This document shows, piece after piece, positions 54,831-63,455 of a stretch of DNA of 64,000 bases (position 1 is the first letter of the stretch; each line of letters begins with the position of its first letter). The notes below the pieces were generated by a model, which was not told the origin of the DNA, made no database searches, and was given only the letters and a program-made list of their open reading frames with translations. The DNA comes from Sulfurimonas xiamenensis (GTDB lineage Bacteria; Campylobacterota; Campylobacteria; Campylobacterales; Sulfurimonadaceae): positions 868,001 to 932,000 of the forward strand of contig NZ_CP041166.1 of assembly GCF_009258045.1 (NCBI RefSeq), given 5' to 3'. A program made the translations under genes and the position numbers.

Positions 54831-56086
54831 TGAATTTGTCCTTGTAGATAATCTAATCTGTTTATTATATTATTGATGCTGAATTTGGCTTCAAGAAGTC
54901 CAAGTTTAGCAAAGAGATATGTTGATGATGCATCAAGTACTTCTATATAGGTTGCAAGTCCCTCTTTGTATCTTGCTTCAACTATCTCTTTTGTTGCATT
55001 TGACGACTCTATAAGAGCCTCTTTAGCTTTTATGGTATATCTATATCTTTGTAAATCAATTACCAAATTTTCCACCTCCTCTTGAAGTAGGAGTTTTTGG
55101 GAATTATACGACTCTTTTGCTATCTCTTTTGCGATGCGTGCTTGTTGTGTTTGAGCACTTATTCTTCCACCGTTGTAAATTGGAACAGTAATACTTACTC
55201 CAACCAAGGATTCATCATACTCATTAAGTGAATTTTGATAATTATATGAAGCTATAGCATCTATTGAACCTAAGTTTTGAGCTTTTGTGGCTTTATATAT
55301 TAAAGCATCTTTTTTTATCTCTTCCTGTGAGCTTTTAAGCAATAAGTTTTTAGATAAAATATCTTTAAAAAGCATATCTGAACTCATTATATTTTGATTT
55401 TTGACCTCTACACTCTCTTTAAGTTGAGTATCTGCATCTAATCTTTCTCCTGTATAAAGAGAGAGAGTTGTAAGTGCTTTATTGAGATCAGCTTTGGCAA
55501 TAGCTAAGTTGTCTTGAGCAATATAGAGTTCACTTAGTATGCTAGTTGCATCCGCTTCTGTTTTTAAACCTTGTAAAACAAGCGCTTTTGCTTGTTTATA
55601 AAGTTCTTCTTTTGTTTTTAAATCTTTTTTTCTTACCTCAATCTCTTTTGTTTTTAAAAGTGCTAAATTATACTGATTTTTTACATTGTAAACCAGGAGA
55701 GCTTTTGCATCATTTAGAGAAAGATTGGCTATATTTTCATCTTTTTCATATGCTTTAATAGTTGAAGTGGTTTTTCCAAAATCATATATTTTTTGATTTA
55801 GCACCGCATCAACTCGCCAGCTGTCATCTTCAATAGTTTCAAACTGATTATCCTTCGGCACAGCGAAAGTGTCGATTGGGTTATATTGAGCACTCACATT
55901 TATCTGTGGAAGATAATCCGCTTTAGCAATATCTACAGAAGATTTTTTTTCAAAAATACCTAGGGCTGCTTTTTTAACATCAGGGTGATTTTTGAGTGTT
56001 TTATCGATGCATTCATCAACACTAACTACTTTAGCACTAAGTACAAAAACAAAGATATAGAAGTATACAAATAAAATTTTTATCAC
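54827..56086 (-). CDS. TolC-family outer membrane efflux protein
   Basis: A 419-residue outer membrane factor with a signal peptide (residues 3-17) and two repeats of the long alpha-hairpin/beta-strand unit. ADYLPQINVSAQYN and the C-terminal EARYKEGLATYIEVLDASSTYLFAKL are typical. It is the first gene of the exporter operon and provides its outer-membrane duct. Exported substrate is unknown. Confidence 0.92.
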   Translation of the reverse strand: MIKILFVYFYIFVFVLSAKVVSVDECIDKTLKNHPDVKKAALGIFEKKSSVDIAKADYLPQINVSAQYNPIDTFAVPKDNQFETIEDDSWRVDAVLNQKIYDFGKTTSTIKAYEKDENIANLSLNDAKALLVYNVKNQYNLALLKTKEIEVRKKDLKTKEELYKQAKALVLQGLKTEADATSILSELYIAQDNLAIAKADLNKALTTLSLYTGERLDADTQLKESVEVKNQNIMSSDMLFKDILSKNLLLKSSQEEIKKDALIYKATKAQNLGSIDAIASYNYQNSLNEYDESLVGVSITVPIYNGGRISAQTQQARIAKEIAKESYNSQKLLLQEEVENLVIDLQRYRYTIKAKEALIESSNATKEIVEARYKEGLATYIEVLDASSTYLFAKLGLLEAKFSINNIINRLDYLQGQIQ

Positions 56087-56100
56087 ATTGAAATCCTTTT

Positions 56101-56157
56101 ATTACATCTAAAAATGTAATGTGTATTATATTTTTTAGATGTGAAATTAGTGTGAAA
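56101..56157 (-). promoter_or_regulatory. structured control region of the ABC exporter operon
   Basis: A minus-strand TATAAT (56125-56130) lies between the arms of an 11-bp inverted repeat, ACATCTAAAAA (56104-56114) and TTTTTAGATGT (56132-56142). A second small repeat, ATTACAT/ATGTAAT, shares the first arm. Overlapping the -35 position are two TGTGAAA repeats (56140-56146, 56151-56157) with an 11-bp period, as seen for OmpR-type response-regulator sites. Likely operators; the regulator is not in the window. Confidence 0.45.
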
Positions 56158-56166
56158 CTTTTTAAT

Positions 56167-56190
56167 TATATACTATATACTATATACTAT
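56167..56190. repeat. 7-bp tandem repeat (TATATAC, 3.4 copies)
   Basis: Three complete TATATAC units plus TAT in the intergenic region upstream of the exporter operon, followed by a T6 run. Short enough to vary by slippage. Confidence 0.75.
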
Positions 56191-56313
56191 TTTTTAAAAA
56201 ATAAAATAAATTAGCACTATCAAAAGATGCAAGAAATAAAAATATTGCAACTCTTACATCAATTTCAGTTTTATTTCTCTACAATATAAAAAAAATATAA
56301 TAAATGGTGTTTT

Positions 56314-56562
56314 ATGAGAATAGATAAATTTTTAAATTCGGTAAATATTACAAAAAGAAGATCCATATCGCAGGATATGATAGAAAATGGTGTTGTTCTT
56401 ATAAATGATGCGGTAGCAAAAGCAAGTAAAAATGTTGCTGTCGGAGATATTATTACTATAAATTATCTAAACTTTACAAAAAAATACAAAATACTTCAAA
56501 TTCCTCAGAGTAAATCAACGCCAAAAAGTCTTCAAGAAGAGTATGTTAAGGAGATTTCATGA
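56314..56562 (+). CDS. small S4-domain RNA-binding protein
   Basis: An 82-residue single S4 domain: MRIDKFLNSVNITKRRSISQDMI then GVVLINDAVAKASKNVAVGD. It resembles HslR/RqcP-type proteins that bind rRNA or peptidyl-tRNA on 50S subunits. A TATAAT at 56296-56301 would give a very short leader. It overlaps trpD by 4 nt and opens the run S4-trpD-tsaE-lptB-TIGR02757. Which S4 role it plays is open. Confidence 0.8.
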   Translation: MRIDKFLNSVNITKRRSISQDMIENGVVLINDAVAKASKNVAVGDIITINYLNFTKKYKILQIPQSKSTPKSLQEEYVKEIS

Positions 56563-57545
56563 ACTACGAAGAGGCTAAAAAACTATTTACCTCGCTTTTT
56601 AAGCATGAGATGAGTGATAATGAGATTAGAGAATTTTTACTGAGCGTAAAACTTGATGAAAATACTGAAGGTGAAACTATTGCAGCAGCAGCTGAAGTTA
56701 TGCGCTCATTTGCGATAGAGCTCCCCATATCTGATGATCTGCGCTCAAAAGTTATAGATATTGTCGGAACAGGAGGAGATAAGATAGGAAGTTTTAACAT
56801 CTCTTCAACCGTTTCTATTGTAGCTGCTTCATGCGGCAGCATGGTTGCAAAGCATGGCAGCCGTTCTGTTACTTCAAAATCCGGCAGCGCAGATATGTTT
56901 GAAGAACTTGGTGTGAGACTTGATTTAGGTATAAAAAACAGTGCAAAACTTCTTGAAGAGTCAGGCTTTACTTTTATGTTTGCACAGACGCATCATCCTG
57001 CTATGAAATTTATTATGCCTGTTCGAAGAACTATACCCGATAAAACAATTTTTAATATTTTAGGTCCGCTTACAAATCCCGCAGGAGCGAAAAAATCACT
57101 TTTAGGCGTTTTTAATAAATCCTTTGTTCCAAAAATAGCAGAGGCTCTTCGTATAAACGGGGCTACCTCTACCATCGTTGTAAGTTCAAAAGAGGGTATG
57201 GATGAGATAAGCATAAGCGATATTACTTACGCTTCACAGCTGTGTGACGGAGTTGTGCATGAGTTTGTTATAGACGCTCAAGAGTATGGCATTAAAAGAG
57301 TTCCCTTAAAAGCTATTGTTGGTGGAGATTCAAAAGAAAATGCAAAAATTTTGTATAATATTCTTGATGGAAAATCAACGGATGCACAAAGGGATATTGT
57401 ACTTATAAATACTGCTTGTGCTCTTATGGTTGATGGCTTGGCGCGTGATCTTCAAGATGGAATGGAAATGGCAAGAATGGCCATAAGAACAGGAAAAGCT
57501 AAAGAAAAACTTAAACAAATTATTGAGATATCAAATAAATTATGA
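56559..57545 (+). CDS. trpD: anthranilate phosphoribosyltransferase
   Basis: A 328-residue enzyme of tryptophan synthesis that joins anthranilate to PRPP. The diphosphate-binding GTGGDKIGSFNISS, the KHGSRSVTSKSGSADM (metal/PRPP) and LGPLTNPAGA blocks are complete. No other trp gene is nearby, so it is separated from the rest of the pathway. ATGA overlaps with the S4 gene and with tsaE indicate coupling. Confidence 0.96.
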   Translation: MNYEEAKKLFTSLFKHEMSDNEIREFLLSVKLDENTEGETIAAAAEVMRSFAIELPISDDLRSKVIDIVGTGGDKIGSFNISSTVSIVAASCGSMVAKHGSRSVTSKSGSADMFEELGVRLDLGIKNSAKLLEESGFTFMFAQTHHPAMKFIMPVRRTIPDKTIFNILGPLTNPAGAKKSLLGVFNKSFVPKIAEALRINGATSTIVVSSKEGMDEISISDITYASQLCDGVVHEFVIDAQEYGIKRVPLKAIVGGDSKENAKILYNILDGKSTDAQRDIVLINTACALMVDGLARDLQDGMEMARMAIRTGKAKEKLKQIIEISNKL

Positions 57546-57955
57546 AAAAATATATACTAAGTTTAGATGAACTTGATGTTTTAATAGAAGATATAGATAA
57601 AAATTTTAAAAACGGTGTCATTATTTTGCGTGGAGATTTGGCGGCGGGCAAAACTACTTTTGTAAAAAAAATGGTTAAATTTTTAGAAATTGATGAAGAG
57701 GTGACTTCGCCTACATTTTCTCTTCAGCACTGCTATGGAGATAGAATTTTTCATTATGATATGTACAATCACGGATTAGAACATTTTATCTCTTTGGGTA
57801 TGCTTGAAGAGTTAGAAAAAGATGGTCTTCATTTTGTAGAGTGGGGTGATGATGCGCTGGCAAACATATTGGATTCTGCCGGAATAAAGACTATAACAAT
57901 AAACATAAAAAAAATTTCTAACGATAAAAGAGAGTACACAGTATGCACACATTAA
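57542..57955 (+). CDS. tsaE: tRNA threonylcarbamoyladenosine ATPase TsaE
   Basis: A 137-residue P-loop protein with Walker A GDLAAGKTTFVKK, the VTSPTFSL switch and HYDMYNH. It powers the TsaB-TsaD complex in forming t6A37 on ANN-decoding tRNAs. Overlaps trpD by 4 nt and lptB by 13 nt. Length is normal. Confidence 0.93.
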   Translation: MKKYILSLDELDVLIEDIDKNFKNGVIILRGDLAAGKTTFVKKMVKFLEIDEEVTSPTFSLQHCYGDRIFHYDMYNHGLEHFISLGMLEELEKDGLHFVEWGDDALANILDSAGIKTITINIKKISNDKREYTVCTH

Positions 57956-58665
57956 AAGCGGTGAATTTAAAAAAGAAAATAAAAGATTTAGAGATAGTAA
58001 AAGGTATGAGCTTAGAAGTTAAAAGTGGTGAAGTTGTTGGACTTTTAGGTCCAAATGGAGCAGGAAAAACAACAACATTTTATATGATTTGCGGACTTGT
58101 TGAAGCAAGCGGCGGTGAGGTTTTTTTTGATGATGAAAATCTCTCAGGAATGCCACTGCATCAAAGAGCTTTAAAAGGCATAGGTTATCTTCCGCAAGAG
58201 GCTTCTATATTTAAAGATTTGAGTGTAGAAGATAATCTTTTAATAGCTGCAGAAGTAAAAATAAAAGATAAAAAAGCTCAAGAAAAAAGGATTTTAGAAC
58301 TGCTTGATATGTTTAACATAGAACCGATTCGTTATCGTAAGGGAATTAGTTTAAGCGGAGGAGAGAGACGCCGTGTTGAAATTGCAAGAGCTTTGGTTAA
58401 TTCGCCTAAATTTTTACTTTTAGATGAGCCTTTCGCCGGAGTTGACCCAATAGCGGTTATGGACATACAAATAGTTATCAAACAACTTGTATCATATGAT
58501 ATCGGTGTTTTAATCACCGATCATAATGTTCGTGAAACATTGGATGTCTGCGATAGAGCATATGTGATAAAATCAGGCTCTCTTTTAGCGAGCGGAACGA
58601 GTCTAGAGATAGGTCAAAATCCTGATGTTCGTAAGCACTATCTGGGCGCAGAATTTAAGCTATAA
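57943..58665 (+). CDS. lptB: LPS export ABC transporter ATP-binding protein LptB
   Basis: A 240-residue ABC ATPase. GPNGAGKTTTFYMICGLV is Walker A, LSGGERRRVEIARALV the signature, FLLLDEPFAGVDPIAV Walker B and LITDHNVRETL the switch; this set is LptB-specific. It drives LPS extraction from the inner membrane with LptFG. It overlaps tsaE by 13 nt. Other lpt genes are not in the window. Confidence 0.95.
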   Translation: MHTLKAVNLKKKIKDLEIVKGMSLEVKSGEVVGLLGPNGAGKTTTFYMICGLVEASGGEVFFDDENLSGMPLHQRALKGIGYLPQEASIFKDLSVEDNLLIAAEVKIKDKKAQEKRILELLDMFNIEPIRYRKGISLSGGERRRVEIARALVNSPKFLLLDEPFAGVDPIAVMDIQIVIKQLVSYDIGVLITDHNVRETLDVCDRAYVIKSGSLLASGTSLEIGQNPDVRKHYLGAEFKL

Positions 58666-58691
58666 AAAAAATTTTAAGAGTATGGCTTTAG

Positions 58692-59450
58692 GTGAATGAT
58701 ATATATATTAAGCGACTTCTCGATTTAGAAGTTGCTAAACGCAATTGTGACGGCGAACTTTGTGAGGAGCGATTAGATCCGATAATGATTGCACGGCGTT
58801 ATAAAGATCCGACTATTTCATTAATTTGTGCTCTTTTTGCTTATGGAAATGTAAAACAGATTATTAAATTTTTAAATTCTCTTGATTTTTCTCTTTTGCA
58901 AAAAAGTGATGATGAGATAAGAGATGCTTTAAAAAATCACTACTATAGATTTCAAAAGAGTGAAGATATAACAGTTTTATTTATAGCACTAAAAAGACTC
59001 AATAAAAAAAACACTCTTGAAGAAATTTTTAAAATTGGTTATAAAAAAAATAAAAGTGCTGTTGAAGGTGTTAATGAACTTATAAAAACATTGCAAAATG
59101 TATATCCCTATAATAGCCAAGGTTATAACTTTTTGATATCTAATATCACTACAAAAACAAAGGGAGCGGGTGCATTGAAAAGATGGATGATGTATCTTCG
59201 CTGGATGGTAAGAGCTGACGCAATAGATATGGGATTATGGAGAGGAATTGACAGGGCTGATTTAATTGTGCCGCTTGACACACATACTTTTACCGTTTCT
59301 AAAAAGCTTGGTCTGCTAAAGAGAAAAAGTTATGATTTACAGGCAGCTATAGAATTGACTCTTAAACTTAAAACTTTTGATAATAGTGACCCTCTAAAAT
59401 ATGATTTTGCACTTTATAGAATAGGACAGGAAAAATTATTATTTAAATAA
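58692..59450 (+). CDS. TIGR02757 family protein (unknown function)
   Basis: A 252-residue soluble protein of the TIGR02757 (DUF2400) family. Recognisable blocks are LDPIMIARRYKDP, ICALFAYGNVKQI, KRWMMYLRWMVRADAIDMGLW and IVPLDTHTFTVSKKLGL. The helical layout with a GW/LDTHT region recalls helix-hairpin-helix DNA glycosylases, but no catalytic Lys/Asp pair is certain. Start is GTG, 26 nt after lptB. Function unknown. Confidence 0.83.
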   Translation: MNDIYIKRLLDLEVAKRNCDGELCEERLDPIMIARRYKDPTISLICALFAYGNVKQIIKFLNSLDFSLLQKSDDEIRDALKNHYYRFQKSEDITVLFIALKRLNKKNTLEEIFKIGYKKNKSAVEGVNELIKTLQNVYPYNSQGYNFLISNITTKTKGAGALKRWMMYLRWMVRADAIDMGLWRGIDRADLIVPLDTHTFTVSKKLGLLKRKSYDLQAAIELTLKLKTFDNSDPLKYDFALYRIGQEKLLFK

Positions 59451-59485
59451 ATATCCGGCTGATTATAGTGATTTGTTCATTAGTT

Positions 59486-59494
59486 TGATATAAT
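59486..59494 (+). promoter_or_regulatory. extended -10 promoter for the CoA-binding protein gene
   Basis: TGATATAAT 28 bp before the ATG at 59522, of the same extended type as at 31778 and 38358. AAAGGA lies before the start. Confidence 0.55.
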
Positions 59495-59521
59495 CACTTA
59501 CTATTTTTTAAAGGATATAAA

Positions 59522-59947
59522 ATGGAGTGTGAATTTCCAACAATTAATTCAAATAAAGAAGAGATAAAAGATATTTTTGATATCACTAAAACTATTGCTG
59601 TTGTGGGTTTGTCGCCTGATGAAAGTAAAGATAGCCATAAAGTTGCAAAATATTTGCAAGAGCAAGGTTTTAAAATAGTTCCTATTTATCCGAAAGAGGA
59701 GACTATTCTCGGTGAAAAGGTGTACCGTTCACTTTTAGAAATTCCTTTTAAAGTTGATATGGTAGATATTTTTAGAAAACCAAGCGTACTTGACGCAGTT
59801 GCAGATGCATGCATTGAGAGAGGCGATATTAAGGTTTTTTGGGCTCAAAAAGGGATTGTAAATAATGAAGCGGCTGCTAAAGCAAAGGCTGCGGGAATAA
59901 AAGTTGTTCAAAATATGTGCACAATGGTAGAACATAAATTTTTATAA
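59522..59947 (+). CDS. CoA-binding domain protein (COG1832)
   Basis: A 141-residue single Rossmann CoA-binding domain: AVVGLSPDESKDSHKVAKYLQEQGFKIVPIYP, then a VDMVDIFRKP block and a C-terminal NMCTMVEH. It is related to the succinyl-CoA ligase alpha nucleotide/CoA-binding fold without the ligase part. The biological role is not known. It is 11 nt before ilvA, which may be co-transcribed. Confidence 0.88.
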   Translation: MECEFPTINSNKEEIKDIFDITKTIAVVGLSPDESKDSHKVAKYLQEQGFKIVPIYPKEETILGEKVYRSLLEIPFKVDMVDIFRKPSVLDAVADACIERGDIKVFWAQKGIVNNEAAAKAKAAGIKVVQNMCTMVEHKFL

Positions 59948-59958
59948 AGGAGTTGTAG

Positions 59959-61164
59959 TTGTTTGATGTAAAAAAGATTTATGAGGCGAGAGAGCGAATA
60001 AAAGAGATTGCAGTTGATACACCTTTCTCATATGCACCGCATCTTAGTCAAAGCAGCGGTTGTAATGTTTATCTTAAGAAAGAAAATCTCCAAATTACAG
60101 GTGCATTTAAGATTCGAGGTGCATACAATAAAGTTGCATCATTAAGCGATGAACAAAAAGCATGTGGTGTTATAGCCGCAAGCGCAGGAAATCACGCTCA
60201 AGGAGTTGCACTCTCAGCTTCTAAATTTGGCATAAAAGCCGTAATCGTTATGCCGGAATCTACACCGCTTACAAAAATAAACGGTGTTAAGAATTATGGT
60301 GCAGAAGTTATTTTACATGGAACTAACTATGATGAAGCATATGCTTATGCTATAGAGCATGGCAAAAAAAATTCATTAACTTTTATACATCCGTTTGAAG
60401 ATGAATATGTCATAGCAGGACAGGGAACATTGGCACTGGATATCTTGGATAAGTGCAAAGACTTGGATGCAGTTGTTATTCCTGTAGGCGGAGGCGGACT
60501 TATATCTGGAATGGCAGCGGCATTTAAAAGTATAAACCCCAAGATAGAAGTTATTGGGGTAAGCGCAAAAGGAGCGCCTGCGCTTAAAAATTCATTTGAG
60601 CTTAAAAAACCTATAGATAGTTTAAGCGTGCGAACAATAGCAGACGGTATTGCAGTTCGTGACACATCTCCTATAACCTTAGCTTATATGTTAGAGACTG
60701 TAGACAGGTTTATCAGTGTTGATGATGAAGAGATAGCAAGCGCAATTCTTTTTTTACTTGAAAAACAAAAATTGGTGGTTGAGGGAGCTGGAGCCGTCGG
60801 TGTTGCTGCACTTCTTCATGATAAACTTGAAGATTTAAAAAATAAAAATGTAGCTATTGTTCTAAGTGGCGGAAATATGGATGTTACACTTTTGTCTGTA
60901 ATTATAGAAAAAGGTTTATTGAAATCAGGCAGAAAAATGAAATTTACAGTAACGCTTGTCGATAAGCCCGGCTCTTTGATGCGTTTTACTCAAATACTTC
61001 AAGAGTTAAATGCAAATATCGTTCATATAGCATATGACAGAACATCTATTTCGCTTGATTATGGTGATGCGAATGTAACGGTACATGTCGAAACTAAAGG
61101 TGAAGAGCATCAGCAAACTATTTATAAAGTATTAAAAGAAGAGAATTATATTAGAGGCGAGTAA
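59959..61164 (+). CDS. ilvA: threonine ammonia-lyase
   Basis: A 401-residue PLP enzyme that converts threonine to 2-oxobutanoate, first step to isoleucine. The PLP lysine is K51 in TGAFKIRGAYNK, and the phosphate-binding loop is VGGGGLISG. The C-terminal 70 residues (MKFTVTLVDKPGSLM onward) form one ACT domain, the shorter form compared with two-ACT biosynthetic enzymes, so isoleucine feedback may be altered (inference). Start is TTG with AAAGGAG upstream. ilvB and ilvN follow after about 115 bp. Confidence 0.94.
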   Translation: MFDVKKIYEARERIKEIAVDTPFSYAPHLSQSSGCNVYLKKENLQITGAFKIRGAYNKVASLSDEQKACGVIAASAGNHAQGVALSASKFGIKAVIVMPESTPLTKINGVKNYGAEVILHGTNYDEAYAYAIEHGKKNSLTFIHPFEDEYVIAGQGTLALDILDKCKDLDAVVIPVGGGGLISGMAAAFKSINPKIEVIGVSAKGAPALKNSFELKKPIDSLSVRTIADGIAVRDTSPITLAYMLETVDRFISVDDEEIASAILFLLEKQKLVVEGAGAVGVAALLHDKLEDLKNKNVAIVLSGGNMDVTLLSVIIEKGLLKSGRKMKFTVTLVDKPGSLMRFTQILQELNANIVHIAYDRTSISLDYGDANVTVHVETKGEEHQQTIYKVLKEENYIRGE

Positions 61165-61220
61165 ATTGTTTGTAATAATAATTAAATAGATATTAAATTA
61201 AAAATTAAACCAAATTTTAA

Positions 61221-61249
61221 CTTTCAATATAGTTCACTTTATATATAAT
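61221..61249 (+). promoter_or_regulatory. possible promoter of ilvBN
   Basis: TATAAT at 61244-61249, 31 bp before the ilvB ATG; a weak CTTTCA occupies the -35 position. AGGAG precedes the start. No leader peptide or attenuator is visible. Confidence 0.4.
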
Positions 61250-61279
61250 TAGCGAATTTTTTACAATAGGAGACTTTTC

Positions 61280-62977
61280 ATGCAGATAAGTGGCGCACAG
61301 ATGGTCATTGAAGCTTTAATTGCAGAGGGTGTAGACAAAATATTTGGCTATCCCGGCGGAGCAATTATGAATGTCTACGATGAGATTTATAAACAAAATA
61401 ATTTTGAACATATTTTAACAAGACATGAACAAGCTGCAATCCATGCTGCTGAAGGTTATTCAAAGGCAAGTGGAAAAGTAGGTGTTGCCATGATAACAAG
61501 TGGTCCTGGATTTACAAATGCCGTAACTGGACTTGCAGATGCATACATGGATTCAATTCCGCTTGTGGTAATTAGTGGTCAAGTTCCTATGAGTCTTATC
61601 GGAACAGATGCATTTCAAGAGATTGATGCTGTTGGAATAAGTCGTTCATGTACAAAACACAACTATCTTGTAACAGACGCAAAAGAGCTCCCGCGCATAC
61701 TTAAAGAGGCTTTTTACATCGCAGCGAGCGGTCGTCCGGGTCCTGTTCATGTAGATATACCAAAAGATGTAACAGCGCAGATGGCAGATTTTGATTATTC
61801 GATTGAACTTGATTTAGAGACATATAAACCAAATGTCAAAGGAAATCCTCGTCAAATCAAAAAAGCTATGGAAGCTATAGCAAAATCGAAGAGACCTCTT
61901 TTTTATTTGGGCGGCGGTGTTATAAACTCCAATGCTGCTTATGAAGTAAGAGAGCTGATTCATACAACAGGGATTCCTGCTGTTGAGACATTTATGGCAA
62001 GAGGAACTCTTAGTCACGATGATGAATTTTTAATCTCTATGCTTGGTATGCACGGCTCATATGCTGCGAATATGGCTATGAGTGAAACAGATTTAGTAAT
62101 AGCTCTTGGTGCTAGATTTGATGACCGTGTAACAGGTAAACTTTCAGAGTTTGCTAAAAATGCCGGTGTTATTCATGTGGATATAGATCCTGCTAGTATT
62201 TCAAAGCTTGTAAATGCTGACTATCCAATAGTGGGTGATGTTAAAAATGTTGTTGGTGAAATGTTAAAATTGTCATCCAGTGTTAATCCTGCAAAATATA
62301 CAGCATGGAGAGATACTATAAATAATTTTAATGAACTTCATCCGTTGGCGTATCATGAAGATACAGATAGATTGAAGCCTCAATGGGTTATACAGAGAGT
62401 AGGGGAACTTTTAGGAGATAGTGCGAATATCTCAACGGATGTTGGACAACATCAAATGTGGACAGCGCAATTTTATCCTTTTACTCGTCCTCGTCAGTTT
62501 ATAAGTTCAGGCGGACTTGGAACTATGGGATTTGGTTTTCCTGCAGCTATGGGTGTTAAAGCAGCATCACCTGATAAAATAAGTATAAATTTTACAGGAG
62601 ATGGTTCAATTTTGATGAATTGTCAAGAGTTAATGACTGCAGTTGAGAAAAAACTGCCGGTTATTAATATTATATTAAATAATAATTATCTTGGAATGGT
62701 TCGTCAGTGGCAGACTCTTTTTTATGATAAAAGACACAGTGAAACTGATTTAAGTGTTCAACCCGATTTTGTAAAGCTTGCAGAAGCATTTGGTGGAATA
62801 GGATTTAGAGTCAAAACGAAAGAGGAGTTTGACGCAGCACTTAAAGAAGCAGTTGATAAAAATGTTGTTACATTTATAGATGTTGTTGTAGAGAGATTAG
62901 AAAATGTTATGCCGATGGTACCGTCCGGCGGTTCACTGTTTAACATGATGCTATTAGAGAAAAAGGAGAAAAAATAA
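61280..62977 (+). CDS. ilvB: acetolactate synthase large subunit
   Basis: A 565-residue ThDP/FAD enzyme starting branched-chain amino acid synthesis from pyruvate. FGYPGGAIMNVYD, RHEQAAIHAAEGY (catalytic Glu), the FAD domain ALGARFDDRVTGK and the ThDP motif TGDGSILMNCQELMTA are intact. The stop overlaps the ilvN ATG by 1 nt, fitting the heteromeric enzyme. Confidence 0.97.
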   Translation: MQISGAQMVIEALIAEGVDKIFGYPGGAIMNVYDEIYKQNNFEHILTRHEQAAIHAAEGYSKASGKVGVAMITSGPGFTNAVTGLADAYMDSIPLVVISGQVPMSLIGTDAFQEIDAVGISRSCTKHNYLVTDAKELPRILKEAFYIAASGRPGPVHVDIPKDVTAQMADFDYSIELDLETYKPNVKGNPRQIKKAMEAIAKSKRPLFYLGGGVINSNAAYEVRELIHTTGIPAVETFMARGTLSHDDEFLISMLGMHGSYAANMAMSETDLVIALGARFDDRVTGKLSEFAKNAGVIHVDIDPASISKLVNADYPIVGDVKNVVGEMLKLSSSVNPAKYTAWRDTINNFNELHPLAYHEDTDRLKPQWVIQRVGELLGDSANISTDVGQHQMWTAQFYPFTRPRQFISSGGLGTMGFGFPAAMGVKAASPDKISINFTGDGSILMNCQELMTAVEKKLPVINIILNNNYLGMVRQWQTLFYDKRHSETDLSVQPDFVKLAEAFGGIGFRVKTKEEFDAALKEAVDKNVVTFIDVVVERLENVMPMVPSGGSLFNMMLLEKKEKK

Positions 62978-63450
62978 TGGAGAAAAGTGAAAGAAGAGTT
63001 ATTTCTGTTATTGTTGTAAATGAAGCAAGTGTTTTGTCTCGAATTACAGATCTTTTTTCCGGACGGGGATACAATATTACATCATTGACGGTAGCGCCTA
63101 TTCCAGAGAGCAAGTATTCAAGACTTACTATTGTTACTTCAGGTTCAGTGCGGGTTATAGAGCAGATAATAAAACAACTTCATAAACTTATTCCTGTTTT
63201 AAAAGTTTATGAACACGCTGATTTAGTTGAAAAAGAGATGGCATTGGTCAAATTTCCTTTAACTGAAGATATTACAGAAATAAGCATTTTATGTTCTGCT
63301 TACAATGGTAAAATTGTTAATGTCGGAGAGAATGTAATTATAACAATGGTTGCAGATGAACCAAAAAGAGTGGAGAACTTTTTAAAAATTATCAATAAAT
63401 ATAACCCAAAAGAGATTGTAAGAAGCGGTGCTGTAGCACTAGAGAGATAA
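62977..63450 (+). CDS. ilvN: acetolactate synthase small (regulatory) subunit
   Basis: A 157-residue regulatory subunit with an N-terminal ACT domain (VISVIVVNEASVLSRITDLFSGRGYNI) that binds valine and a C-terminal ACT-like half. It activates IlvB and gives feedback inhibition. Coupled to ilvB by a 1-nt overlap; lpxD begins 5 nt later, an order also found in Campylobacter. Confidence 0.96.
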   Translation: MEKSERRVISVIVVNEASVLSRITDLFSGRGYNITSLTVAPIPESKYSRLTIVTSGSVRVIEQIIKQLHKLIPVLKVYEHADLVEKEMALVKFPLTEDITEISILCSAYNGKIVNVGENVIITMVADEPKRVENFLKIINKYNPKEIVRSGAVALER

Positions 63451-63455
63451 ATCAA

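Noticed and set aside
56236-56298. Tiny frame before the S4 gene
   Set aside because: About 20 codons, no ribosome-binding site, no similarity I recognise.
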